Source of the DNA: Flavobacterium sp. 83
Lineage (GTDB): Bacteria > Bacteroidota > Bacteroidia > Flavobacteriales > Flavobacteriaceae
Direction: 5' to 3'
Assembly: GCF_000744835.1 (NCBI RefSeq)
Contig: NZ_JQMS01000001.1
Span: 3,286,001-3,350,000 of the forward strand
DNA length: 64,000 nucleotides
The notes beneath the pieces are model-generated. The model was not told the DNA's origin, searched no databases, and saw only the letters and a program-made list of their open reading frames with translations. The position numbers and the translations under genes were made by a program. Position 1 is the first letter of the stretch; each line of letters begins with the position of its first letter. This document shows, in pieces, positions 43,726 to 52,579 of this stretch.

Positions 43726-45180
43726 TTAGTAACCTAGATTTTGGCTTGACATCCCTTTGGATTGTCTTATAAACGAATCTGGAATAGGGAATAACTCATT
43801 TTTACCCTCAGTAAACGTTTTACCATCAATTGCAAAAGCTGCTTTTGCCTGACCTGTACGAACTAAATCAAAGAATCTGTCAAATTCAAAAGCCAACTCT
43901 ACTCTTCTTTCTTTCCAAATAGCAGTTCTTACATCAACTTGAGAAACTGCAGTAGTAACTCCTAATCCAGCTCTATTTCTAATTTGGTTTAACAACGGAA
44001 TAGCTTGTGCTGTTTGACCTAATTCATTCAACGCCTCTGCTTTCATCAATACTACTTCAGCATATCGCAAGTATTTAATGTTTGCATCCGTTTCCCATCC
44101 ATCAGTATATTGTGAAGAATATGCTTTAAAATTATACATTGGATTTTCAACAGTATTTGGTACCTCTCTACCATCATATAAAGTAGTTCCTCTAAAAATA
44201 ATAGTTGCATTTTTTCTAAGATCACCAGCTTCGTAAGCATTTAATAAGCTTTGCGACGGCGTATTGAATCCCCAACCCCATCCTCCAGCGCCACGAGCAC
44301 CTTGAGAAGCAGAATATCCTTCAATTCCTTTAGCAGGAACAGAACCAACACCATTAATTTCAAATATCGATTCAGCATCATTTTCCCCTTCTAATCGGAA
44401 CATTTTAGCGTAATCAGGTGAAATAGAGTATCCCGTAACTAGATTACAGTTGTCTACCACTTTTTGCCAATTTTTTTGATACAAATTCACTTTTGCTAAT
44501 AAAGCATAAGCGGCACCTTTTGAAGCTCTTGCTTTCTCATCGGCAGCATAAGCAGCTTTATTTGGTAATGCCGCAATAGCATCAGCCAAATCACTTTCGA
44601 TAAAAGCATACACTTCAGCAGCAGTTTTACGAGTAAGCAACATTTTTTGATCGTCATCAGAAACTGGATTTGGTAAGTGATCCACGATTGGAACTCCACC
44701 ATAACATTTCACCAAAGTAAAATACATAAAAGCTCTTAAAAACTTAGCTTCACCCATTAATCTTGTTCTTAAATTAGCATCTGCTTTATCAAGCTTAGGT
44801 AAAATATCTAAGGCTTGATTGCATCTGTTAATTCCGTCATAATTAGCATTAAAAGTACTCTCAGCAGATGGGTTTGACGAGTTATATGTTAGTGCATCCA
44901 AAACATCTTTATCACTACCTGTATCTCCGGGAGATGATCCTTTGTCAGCATCATCAGAAGTAATACTTGCTAAACCAATCCAACCAAATGAACTCATATC
45001 CCAGTTTAAAAACTTACTGTAAATAGCAGTTACAAAAGTGGCTGCACCAGCATCATTATTAAACAACTCGATATCTTTTGTAGAGATAGACTGAGTTTGA
45101 TTTACATCTAAATAATCATCCGCACAACCTGTAAAGAAGAGAGCCGATAATACAAACATTGATATATATATCTTTTTCAT
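43726..45180 (-). CDS. SusD/RagB-type glycan-binding lipoprotein
   Basis: This 484-residue protein has a lipoprotein signal (ALFFTGCADD, Cys19) and the SusD fold. Landmarks are DAGAATFVTAIYSKFLNWD, DGINRCNQALDILPKLD, AKFLRAFMYFTLVKCYGGVPIVDHLP, KWLAY-type TPR-like helices (ASKGAAYALLAKVNLYQKNWQKVVDNCN), and KYLRYAEVVLMKAEALNELGQ near the end. It sits on the cell surface over the SusC pore and binds the glycan. It follows susC by 4 bp. Confidence 0.95.
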   Translation of the reverse strand: MKKIYISMFVLSALFFTGCADDYLDVNQTQSISTKDIELFNNDAGAATFVTAIYSKFLNWDMSSFGWIGLASITSDDADKGSSPGDTGSDKDVLDALTYNSSNPSAESTFNANYDGINRCNQALDILPKLDKADANLRTRLMGEAKFLRAFMYFTLVKCYGGVPIVDHLPNPVSDDDQKMLLTRKTAAEVYAFIESDLADAIAALPNKAAYAADEKARASKGAAYALLAKVNLYQKNWQKVVDNCNLVTGYSISPDYAKMFRLEGENDAESIFEINGVGSVPAKGIEGYSASQGARGAGGWGWGFNTPSQSLLNAYEAGDLRKNATIIFRGTTLYDGREVPNTVENPMYNFKAYSSQYTDGWETDANIKYLRYAEVVLMKAEALNELGQTAQAIPLLNQIRNRAGLGVTTAVSQVDVRTAIWKERRVELAFEFDRFFDLVRTGQAKAAFAIDGKTFTEGKNELFPIPDSFIRQSKGMSSQNLGY

Positions 45181-45184
45181 AATA

Positions 45185-48100
45185 TTAAAATTTTAAATTA
45201 GCTCCAATCACTAAAGAGCGTAGTGTAGGATAGGCATCCAGTTCAACACCTTGGCTACGGTAAGGATTACCATCACCGTTAAGTTCAGGAGAAAAACCTG
45301 AGAATTTTTGAGTTATAAACGGATTAATTGCATTTACATATACTCGACAATAGTTCAAGAAACCATTTTCTGCCAAAGGAAGTTTGTATCCCAAACTAAT
45401 ATTATTAACTCTGAAGAAATCTCCAGATTCCATATAATAAGTAGAAGCTACAGGAACTTGATTAAATGGAGCCGGATTTGAAGCTGTTGTATTTGAAGCT
45501 GACCAGAAATTAGTCGCTACAGATTGCTCAATATTTTCTCCTGTAAAACGTTGTGCTTTTTTACCATTGTACACTTTTGCACCACTAGTACCGTAGCCAT
45601 CAACAGAAAAATCAAAGTTTTTATAGTTTAACCCTAAGCTTAAACCATAATTAGATGTAGGTAAAATAGAACCAACATATTTTTTATCAGCTGTAGCAGA
45701 CAAAGCATCTTGAGTTACTTTGGCACCACTGGCATTATAATATAGCATTTTGCCGTTTGAAGGATCTATTCCAGCATATTGATATAAATAAAAACTACCT
45801 AATGGTTGACCTACAGAAGAATTATCAAGTAATTTAGTATCTTGACCATTCCCTAAGTTTCCGCCTACTTCTGGAGAAAGATTTACACCTTTTAAGCGTG
45901 AAAGTTCATTTTTATTATTAGAGAAATTTCCACCTACCCAGTAACTTAAATTATCCGATATTTTATCATCCCAACGTAGAGAAATTTCATAACCTTTATT
46001 TGAAACTTCACCTACATGCGCTGGTGTAGCTACACTGATACCTGAAGTTGAATAAGGTCTTACATATAAAATAACATTATCTGTTTTTTTATTATATACA
46101 TCAAAAGATCCTTTTAATTTGTTGTCCAATAATTCAAAATCAAGACCTAAAGAAGTTTCCTCTGTAACTTCCCAAGATAAACTTGGATCAATTTGTGAAT
46201 TAATCGTTGTTCCTTCATTCAAGATAGAACCGCCTAAATAACTATTAAGTCCAGATGCATATGATTGATTATTAAGTGGAACATTTTGATTTCCTAGTTT
46301 ACCCCAACCACCTCTTAATTTCAATACGTTGATTGTTTTAACATTAGCCATAAAATCCTCTTTGGTAATAACCCAGCCTAAACCAAAAGCAGGAAAAGTA
46401 CCCCAACGATAATCTTTAGCAAAATTAGATGAACCATCGCGTCTAATTGTTCCTGTAAATAAGTATTTATCCATCAATTTATATTGGAAACGACCAAAAT
46501 AGGAAGCTAATTTCGTTTGATCATAAGTCACATCTAACAAACTAGTAATGTTTCCTACATAATCAACACCTTCAAGTGACCAATAATTAGAACTGGCATT
46601 AACATTTTTTCTAACAATGGTAAGTTTTTCTCTTGGTCCTTTTACAGATGTTTCCATACCAGCAGTTAACTCAATATCATGAATTTCACCAAATATTTTG
46701 TTGTAAGTAAAATAGTTTGATAAATTCCAATTGAAATACTGCTCTCTACCTCTGGTCAATAAATTATTATTTGAAGTAGAAGAATAATTAGCAACATCAC
46801 GAGTTGGATCTGCAGCTAACCAAATATTTTTAGTGTCCTCGTAGTTATATTGTTTCCAAGAATAATATTCCCCATTAAATTGAGAGGTGAATTTTAATCC
46901 TTTTAGAATTTCATAATCTAATTTTAAACCACCTTGTAAAGTTACGCTACGTTGTTGCTCATTGTAAAAATCCAATTGAGCTACAGGATTCCCTACATTA
47001 TTAAATGAAGAACCACTAGTACTTGCAACTCCATTAGCATCTACAAAAGGAACACCATATTGTCCTGATGCAAAACGAACCGGAACAATTGGAGATTGTT
47101 TGTATGCATTTGTAAAAGCACCTAATGGTTTTGGGGATGAATTAGCTGATGTAAAACTAAGGTTTTGATTCAATGTCAATTTTTTAGAAATTTTATATTC
47201 ATTGTTATTTCTAAAAGTAAAACGACTATAATCAAGACCATTCAAAATTGCTTTTTCTTCATAGTTACCTACACTAAAAAAATATTTTATATTCTCCGTC
47301 GCTCCAGAAATAGAAGCATTATTTTGAGTATAAGATCCTGTTCTAGTAATAGCATCAAACCAGTTCGTATTCACTGGTTGATTTTCAGAAAAAGTTGAAG
47401 TTCCTAAAGCAGCATTAGAATAACGTGCATACGGATCACTTCCCGCCATTTTAACTGTTCGTAATGGCTTTCTAAAACCAGAAAAACTTTCTACCTCAAC
47501 AGTCACTCTATCGCCTTTCCCTTTTTTAGTAGTAACAATAATTACCCCATTTGCAGCTCTAGTACCGTAAATAGCCAATGCAGAAGCATCCTTCAAAATC
47601 TCATAAGAAGTTATATCATTAGTATTAATGTTATTGATATTCTCGGTAGGCATACCATCAACAATATACAAAGGAGATCTACCACCAATGGCAGTACCTA
47701 AACCTCTAATAACTACAGAAGGTGAACTTCCTGGTAAATCAGAAGAAATAACTTGAACACCTGCTGCTTTACCTTGGATAGCTTGAGAAGCATTTAAAAC
47801 TTTAGTTTTAGATATTTCCTCCGCTTTCAATGAAGTAATTGAAGTGGTATTATCAATCTTTTTTCTCGATCCATAACCTATGACAACTACTTCTTTCAAT
47901 TCAGTGTCTTTAGATTCATTTAAAGTGATACTCATATTTTCAGAAGTAACCTTTACTGATAAAGCATCAAAACCTACCATACTTATTTTAAGTACCTCAC
48001 CTATTTTGGCTTTGATATTAAAATTACCGTCAAAATCAGTATCAGCCGAAGTTTTAGAATCGGCAGCAACAATCATTGCTGCAGGAATCCCAATTCCATT

Positions 48101-48190
48101 CTTATCCGATACTTTCCCTTTAATTACTTGTCCAGACATATAAGCCGGAAGTAAAATGAGTGCTAAAAAGCTAAAAATAAAATTTCTCAT
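45185..48190 (-). CDS. SusC/RagA-type TonB-dependent outer-membrane transporter
   Basis: This 1001-residue protein has a signal peptide (to AYMSGQ), a carboxypeptidase-regulatory-like domain (VIKGKVSDKNGIGIPAAMIVAADSKTSADTDFDGNFNIKA), and the plug with EVVVIGYGSRKKIDNTTSITSLKAEEISK, VQVISSDLPGSSPSVVIRGLGTAIGGRSPLYIVDGMP, and ASALAIYGTRAANGVIIVTTKKG. The 22-strand barrel follows. It imports glycan oligosaccharides using TonB energy. It lacks an N-terminal STN sensor domain, so signalling falls to the separate regulator upstream. Confidence 0.95.
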   Translation of the reverse strand: MRNFIFSFLALILLPAYMSGQVIKGKVSDKNGIGIPAAMIVAADSKTSADTDFDGNFNIKAKIGEVLKISMVGFDALSVKVTSENMSITLNESKDTELKEVVVIGYGSRKKIDNTTSITSLKAEEISKTKVLNASQAIQGKAAGVQVISSDLPGSSPSVVIRGLGTAIGGRSPLYIVDGMPTENINNINTNDITSYEILKDASALAIYGTRAANGVIIVTTKKGKGDRVTVEVESFSGFRKPLRTVKMAGSDPYARYSNAALGTSTFSENQPVNTNWFDAITRTGSYTQNNASISGATENIKYFFSVGNYEEKAILNGLDYSRFTFRNNNEYKISKKLTLNQNLSFTSANSSPKPLGAFTNAYKQSPIVPVRFASGQYGVPFVDANGVASTSGSSFNNVGNPVAQLDFYNEQQRSVTLQGGLKLDYEILKGLKFTSQFNGEYYSWKQYNYEDTKNIWLAADPTRDVANYSSTSNNNLLTRGREQYFNWNLSNYFTYNKIFGEIHDIELTAGMETSVKGPREKLTIVRKNVNASSNYWSLEGVDYVGNITSLLDVTYDQTKLASYFGRFQYKLMDKYLFTGTIRRDGSSNFAKDYRWGTFPAFGLGWVITKEDFMANVKTINVLKLRGGWGKLGNQNVPLNNQSYASGLNSYLGGSILNEGTTINSQIDPSLSWEVTEETSLGLDFELLDNKLKGSFDVYNKKTDNVILYVRPYSTSGISVATPAHVGEVSNKGYEISLRWDDKISDNLSYWVGGNFSNNKNELSRLKGVNLSPEVGGNLGNGQDTKLLDNSSVGQPLGSFYLYQYAGIDPSNGKMLYYNASGAKVTQDALSATADKKYVGSILPTSNYGLSLGLNYKNFDFSVDGYGTSGAKVYNGKKAQRFTGENIEQSVATNFWSASNTTASNPAPFNQVPVASTYYMESGDFFRVNNISLGYKLPLAENGFLNYCRVYVNAINPFITQKFSGFSPELNGDGNPYRSQGVELDAYPTLRSLVIGANLKF

Positions 48191-48221
48191 ATATTAATAA
48201 TTTGTTAAAGTTAGTGGGACC

Positions 48222-48229
48222 AAATTAGA
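48222..48229 (-). promoter_or_regulatory. -7-like element CTAATTTG of susC
   Basis: One base from TAnnTTTG on the minus strand, 31 bp before the ATG at 48190. It lies between the susC start and the GATGTAGT repeats. Confidence 0.4.
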
Positions 48230-48343
48230 TAATTACAACGTTATAGTAATCATAACGGAGTTACTACATGAATACATCAAAATAGTAAAATACAGTAAGA
48301 AATCTATATTTCAAAGCCACTAAGAGAGGGATATGAGTAGCGT

Positions 48344-48377
48344 ACTACATCGTTATGATGTAGTAATGATGTAGTAG
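48344..48377. promoter_or_regulatory. GATGTAGT repeats upstream of susC (candidate operator)
   Basis: ACTACATC (48344-48351) and GATGTAGT (48357-48364) are inverted around GTTAT, and GATGTAGTAG (48368-48377) repeats the right arm directly. A further ACTACAT lies at 48264-48270. Three copies centred about 140 bp upstream of the susC start, beside the gene of a LuxR-type HTH regulator, suggest its binding site. Confidence 0.5.
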
Positions 48378-48432
48378 AATTTCGCAAAAATTTAATTGAA
48401 ATAATATAATATCTATAAAAATAGAGGCTGAT

Positions 48433-51177
48433 TTATATCGTTAATAAAAATTTGGAAAGATTTTCATCCTGAACCAAGTTTAATTTCTTTCTCAAACGAT
48501 AGCGATGCAGTTCAACACCTCTGAAAGAGATATTCATCATTGGCGCAATTTCTTTGGAAGAAAGATTCATTTTTAAATAAACACAAAGCTTAACATCCTT
48601 TGAAGTAAGGTTTGGAAATTTCTTAGAAAGATTAATTATAAACTCATTATGAATTTGATTCAAATTTGTTTCAAATGTTTCCCATTCATGTTTATTAACA
48701 GCATTGATTTTTATGGCTTTTTTGATCTCGCTTTTTAATTTATTAAAATCCGTTTCAGCATCTAAAATTCCCTGAATATTCTCTATCATTTCACTTTGTT
48801 TCGCAATAGAAAGCGATTTTCCGGCAACTTCTGATGATTTTGACTGTAACTCTAATTCTAGAATGTGTTTTTCATATTCTTGTACATTCAACTCGTTTTC
48901 GGCTTTTAATTCCATTTCCAGAATTTCCTTTTGATGCTTTAATTCTTCCTCTTGTAATTTCAGTTTCTGAATGTATTTCATCTTATTCCATTTATAATAT
49001 AGGTATAGTATCAAACCTATAAAAATCAGGTATACCAGAATCATCCAAAAAGAAAAATACCATGCATTTGCAACAATAAACTGAAAACTGGATACTTTGA
49101 TATAATGCGATCCATCGTTACGATAAATTGTTACATCGTGTGAACCACTAATAAAATTATTTAAAACAATCAGTCCTTCGTTTATAGGAATGAATTCTTT
49201 CGTACCATTAATTTTATAAAACAAATCCGGTTTTGTAGCTCCATAAATTCCAGATATCACATGTATTCTAAGCTCTGAATTATGCTTAATTTTTGATGTG
49301 TTTTCTACTAAAAGGCCATCGTTAAAAGCTTCTATCTTTATATTGCTTGTTTGCTTATTTTTATAATTTAATTGAAGTGAGATAAAACCATCATCCAGGT
49401 TTAGTAGATAACTATTATTATTTTTAAATACTTTCAAATTATCATTGATGATTTTTCCTTTATAATATTTTTCTTGAATGCTATTCTTTATGAATTGATT
49501 ATCATTAGTGTAAACATGATACAAAAGTCCTCCCTGAAGTACCATGAAATTGTTTTCATCAATGGTAACAATATCTGATACGTTTTGGAAATTGCTGTTA
49601 AACAATTCATTTCCTTCTAATTGATTCGTTATTGAATTGTAGGTATACCATGATTTATTAATCAAAAAAAGAATTTCATTTCTGAACTCAAATATTTTCA
49701 CACCAAAATCATTACTTATTTTACTGCGCTGGGTAATATTATCAACACGTACTGTTTCATAGGCATCATTATAAAGAATTCGATACAACCCCCTATTATT
49801 ATCCGCTGCCCAAATTTCATTTTTCCTGTTTTGAGCAACATATTTTATAGGTTTCAAAATCTTTTTTAAAACAATATTTTGCTTTAAGTCATTAGCATCA
49901 TTATAGATAATTACACCGCTGTATGTGGCTTGCAAATAGGAATTGTTAATACTGCTTTTTGCTAAATTCCAACCTCCATTTACCGTACTTAATTTATAAA
50001 ATAATCCATTATCATAAACAAAAGTTCCTTCGTTGTGACCTATAAGATATTTGTTATTTATTTTACTGATATTCCAGGCTTGTCCTTGTGTATTTGGAAT
50101 CAATGAAAGTTGTTTGTCTTCATATTTAAAAACACCATGATTTGAAGCCATTAAATAACCTTTTGGAGTGCTGGCAACAGAATAAACAGAACCTAAAATA
50201 CCGGAACTATCATAAAAAATTGAAGTAGGAGAATTGACTTCGATATGTGCAATACCATTATCGAGTCCCAACCATAAATCATTCTCTTTGTCCTGACCGA
50301 TACTTAAAATAGAATTGTTCATCAAGACATTATTTCTATTGATGTTTTTATAAGAACCGTCATTTAAATCGAGAACATAAACTCCTTTATTTGCTGTTCC
50401 TATTACAAGTTTATTGCTTTTTATAAACTGGGCAACATTGATGTTTGCGACTTTCAAAATGTCATTTAAGGGATTTTTCCAAGGACTTAAAACATTATTT
50501 TCCAAAACATAAACTCCATTTTTTTTAGTGAAAAAATAAATTTTATTTTGGTGTTTTTGAATGGCATGAATAACATTATTCTCTAAAACAGCCCATTCTT
50601 TTACTTTTTCGATTTTTGAATTCTTTATTTTATAAATTCCTTTCTCAACTGAAGCAACTAACAATTCATTGCCAACTGGAAAGCAATAGGAAATCAAAAA
50701 ATCAAATTTATTTTCTTTAATACCTTTTCCATCATACAGAAAAAGCCCATTGAAGGACTGAAAGTAAATTTTGTTATTAAACTTAAATATCTTCCAAATT
50801 TCTTCATTGTTGTTTTCATCAAAAACCTTATTGCCTTTGGAAATAGAAACATAATGCATCTTTCCATCTTTTCGAAACCAATATCCAAATTCTTTATAAG
50901 ATCCAGAGTAAATCTTATCTCCATCAACCATTATAGACCGAATTATTGTTTTGTTAGGCAACGTATATTTCTCCCATTTTACGCCATCGTAACGTAACAA
51001 ATAATAATTATTGGCAAAATACATGGCATCATCATTCCCTTGCGCAACATTCCAAATCTGATTATCTCCCTGATAATCAGATTTGCTGTAATTTTCGACA
51101 AATGGAAGTAACTCTTGAGAATAAAGCGGGAACGAAAAAAAATATAATAGGATTAAGACAGTAATTTTTGCTTTCAA
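48433..51177 (-). CDS. one-component sensor/regulator with periplasmic beta-propeller and LuxR-type HTH
   Basis: This gene probably starts at TTG 51175-51177, giving a 914-residue protein; an earlier TTG at 51198 lies inside a perfect -7 element (51196-51203) and can be ruled out. After a signal peptide (to PLYSQ) there are about 14 repeated propeller strands (IWNVAQGNDDAMYFAN, IHAIQKHQNKIYFFTKKNGVYVLE and similar). A Y_Y_Y-like domain, one membrane segment (FWMILVYLIFIGLILYLYY), a coiled coil rich in Glu/Lys, and a C-terminal LuxR-type HTH (LSSKEIAPMMNISFRGVELHRYRLRKKL) follow. It has no kinase domain, so glycan sensing would pass straight through the membrane to DNA. It lies directly upstream of susC. 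Confidence 0.85.
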   Translation of the reverse strand: MKAKITVLILLYFFSFPLYSQELLPFVENYSKSDYQGDNQIWNVAQGNDDAMYFANNYYLLRYDGVKWEKYTLPNKTIIRSIMVDGDKIYSGSYKEFGYWFRKDGKMHYVSISKGNKVFDENNNEEIWKIFKFNNKIYFQSFNGLFLYDGKGIKENKFDFLISYCFPVGNELLVASVEKGIYKIKNSKIEKVKEWAVLENNVIHAIQKHQNKIYFFTKKNGVYVLENNVLSPWKNPLNDILKVANINVAQFIKSNKLVIGTANKGVYVLDLNDGSYKNINRNNVLMNNSILSIGQDKENDLWLGLDNGIAHIEVNSPTSIFYDSSGILGSVYSVASTPKGYLMASNHGVFKYEDKQLSLIPNTQGQAWNISKINNKYLIGHNEGTFVYDNGLFYKLSTVNGGWNLAKSSINNSYLQATYSGVIIYNDANDLKQNIVLKKILKPIKYVAQNRKNEIWAADNNRGLYRILYNDAYETVRVDNITQRSKISNDFGVKIFEFRNEILFLINKSWYTYNSITNQLEGNELFNSNFQNVSDIVTIDENNFMVLQGGLLYHVYTNDNQFIKNSIQEKYYKGKIINDNLKVFKNNNSYLLNLDDGFISLQLNYKNKQTSNIKIEAFNDGLLVENTSKIKHNSELRIHVISGIYGATKPDLFYKINGTKEFIPINEGLIVLNNFISGSHDVTIYRNDGSHYIKVSSFQFIVANAWYFSFWMILVYLIFIGLILYLYYKWNKMKYIQKLKLQEEELKHQKEILEMELKAENELNVQEYEKHILELELQSKSSEVAGKSLSIAKQSEMIENIQGILDAETDFNKLKSEIKKAIKINAVNKHEWETFETNLNQIHNEFIINLSKKFPNLTSKDVKLCVYLKMNLSSKEIAPMMNISFRGVELHRYRLRKKLNLVQDENLSKFLLTI

Positions 51178-51195
51178 AATGCGGTTTTTTATCTT

Positions 51196-51203
51196 CAAAT
51201 ATA
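51196..51203 (-). promoter_or_regulatory. -7 element TATATTTG of the sensor/regulator
   Basis: A perfect TAnnTTTG match on the minus strand. Transcription would start near 51190, giving a leader of only about 13 bases before the TTG at 51177. Confidence 0.55.
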
Positions 51204-51229
51204 AACAGATTTCTTAAATAAAAAGTATA

Positions 51230-51259
51230 AAAAAAGCTTCCCTAATGAGAAGCTTTTTT
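51230..51259. terminator. intrinsic terminator after ackA
   Basis: AAAAAAGCTTC and GAAGCTTTTTT form a stem around CCTAATGA, with T-runs on both strands. Confidence 0.85.
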
Positions 51260-51274
51260 ATAAAAATATATTTC

Positions 51275-52474
51275 CTAATTGGTTAGTAATTCAAATACCT
51301 GATTCGCAATTTCAATTTCTTCATTGGTAGGAATAACCAAAATTTTTGTTTTAGAATCTGATGTATTAATTTCTCGAATTTCCTTAGAACGAATTTCATT
51401 TTTGCAATCGTCTAATTCTATTCCAAAATAATTCATATCCGTACATACTAGTTTTCGAATATAGGAAGAATTCTCCCCTATTCCTGCTGTAAAAACAATG
51501 GCATCAAGCCCGTTTAATACTGCCGTATAGGAACCAATATATTTTTTAATTCGGTATGCATTCATGGCTAAAGCCAACTGACAGTCCACATTTCCGTTCT
51601 CCGCATTGGCTTCTATGTCTCTTAAATCGCTGTAACCGGTAAGTCCCAGCATTCCGCTTTGCTTTTGCAACATCGTATTCACCGCATCAAGCGAATACCC
51701 TAACGAATTAACCAGATAAAAAATCACAGATTGATCTACATCTCCGCTTCGGGTTCCCATAATCAAACCGTTCATTGGACCAAAACCTAATGTATGGTCG
51801 ATACTTTTTCCGTCTTTTATGGCTGTCATGCTACACCCATTTCCTAAATGTATCGTAATAATTTTCGAGCCTTTATTTATTGATTTTTGTTTCAAATAAT
51901 GAATCGCATTTTCAGAAACATATTTGTGACTTGTCCCATGAAAACCATATACGCGTATTTTATTTTCAGTCAAAAGATAATTAGGCAACGCATATTTGTG
52001 TGCCACAACAGGAATCGTTTGATGAAAAGCAGTATCAAAAACAGCTACTTGTTTTGCCAAATTGAAAATTTCTTCGGCCACATTTATTCCTTCTAAATTA
52101 GCCGGATTGTGCAACGGTGCCAAATCAAAAAGTTGTCTAATCTTCTCTTTTACTTCTCCGTCAATAATTACCGTATTCGAAAAAGAACTGCCACCATGAA
52201 CCACGCGATGCCCAACAGCTTCAATCTCATCTGTACTCATTATCACTCCAACAGTCGCGTCCATCAACAATTGAGCAATTAACATTAAACCAATTTTATG
52301 GTTTGCAATAGGCAACGTTTCTTCTAATTTAGTATTATTAGTTACGTAGCTTAGATTGGATGTTTCCAATCCTATTCTATCAATCATCCCCGAACAAATA
52401 ACTTCATTCGCCGGCATATCTATTAATTGATATTTTATGGAGGAACTTCCCGAGTTTATAATTACTATTTTCAT
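51275..52474 (-). CDS. ackA: acetate kinase
   Basis: This 399-residue enzyme makes ATP and acetate from acetyl phosphate. Motifs are IVIINSGSSSIKYQLID at the start, AVGHRVVHGG, FDTAFHQTIPVVAHKYALP, YGFHGTSHKYV, ITIHLGNGCSMTAIKDGKSIDHTLGFGPMNGLIMGTRSGDVDQ and FTAGIGENSSYIR, all matching AckA. Length is normal. It follows pta by 105 bp on the same strand. Confidence 0.96.
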   Translation of the reverse strand: MKIVIINSGSSSIKYQLIDMPANEVICSGMIDRIGLETSNLSYVTNNTKLEETLPIANHKIGLMLIAQLLMDATVGVIMSTDEIEAVGHRVVHGGSSFSNTVIIDGEVKEKIRQLFDLAPLHNPANLEGINVAEEIFNLAKQVAVFDTAFHQTIPVVAHKYALPNYLLTENKIRVYGFHGTSHKYVSENAIHYLKQKSINKGSKIITIHLGNGCSMTAIKDGKSIDHTLGFGPMNGLIMGTRSGDVDQSVIFYLVNSLGYSLDAVNTMLQKQSGMLGLTGYSDLRDIEANAENGNVDCQLALAMNAYRIKKYIGSYTAVLNGLDAIVFTAGIGENSSYIRKLVCTDMNYFGIELDDCKNEIRSKEIREINTSDSKTKILVIPTNEEIEIANQVFELLTN

Positions 52475-52579
52475 TTTTTTAAAGTTGCTAAGGCACTAAT
52501 TTTATGATTCCCTGAGTCTTTTCACTAAAGGATCAAAGAAGCAAAACTTATAATTAATAATTCACAATTCATAATTGAT

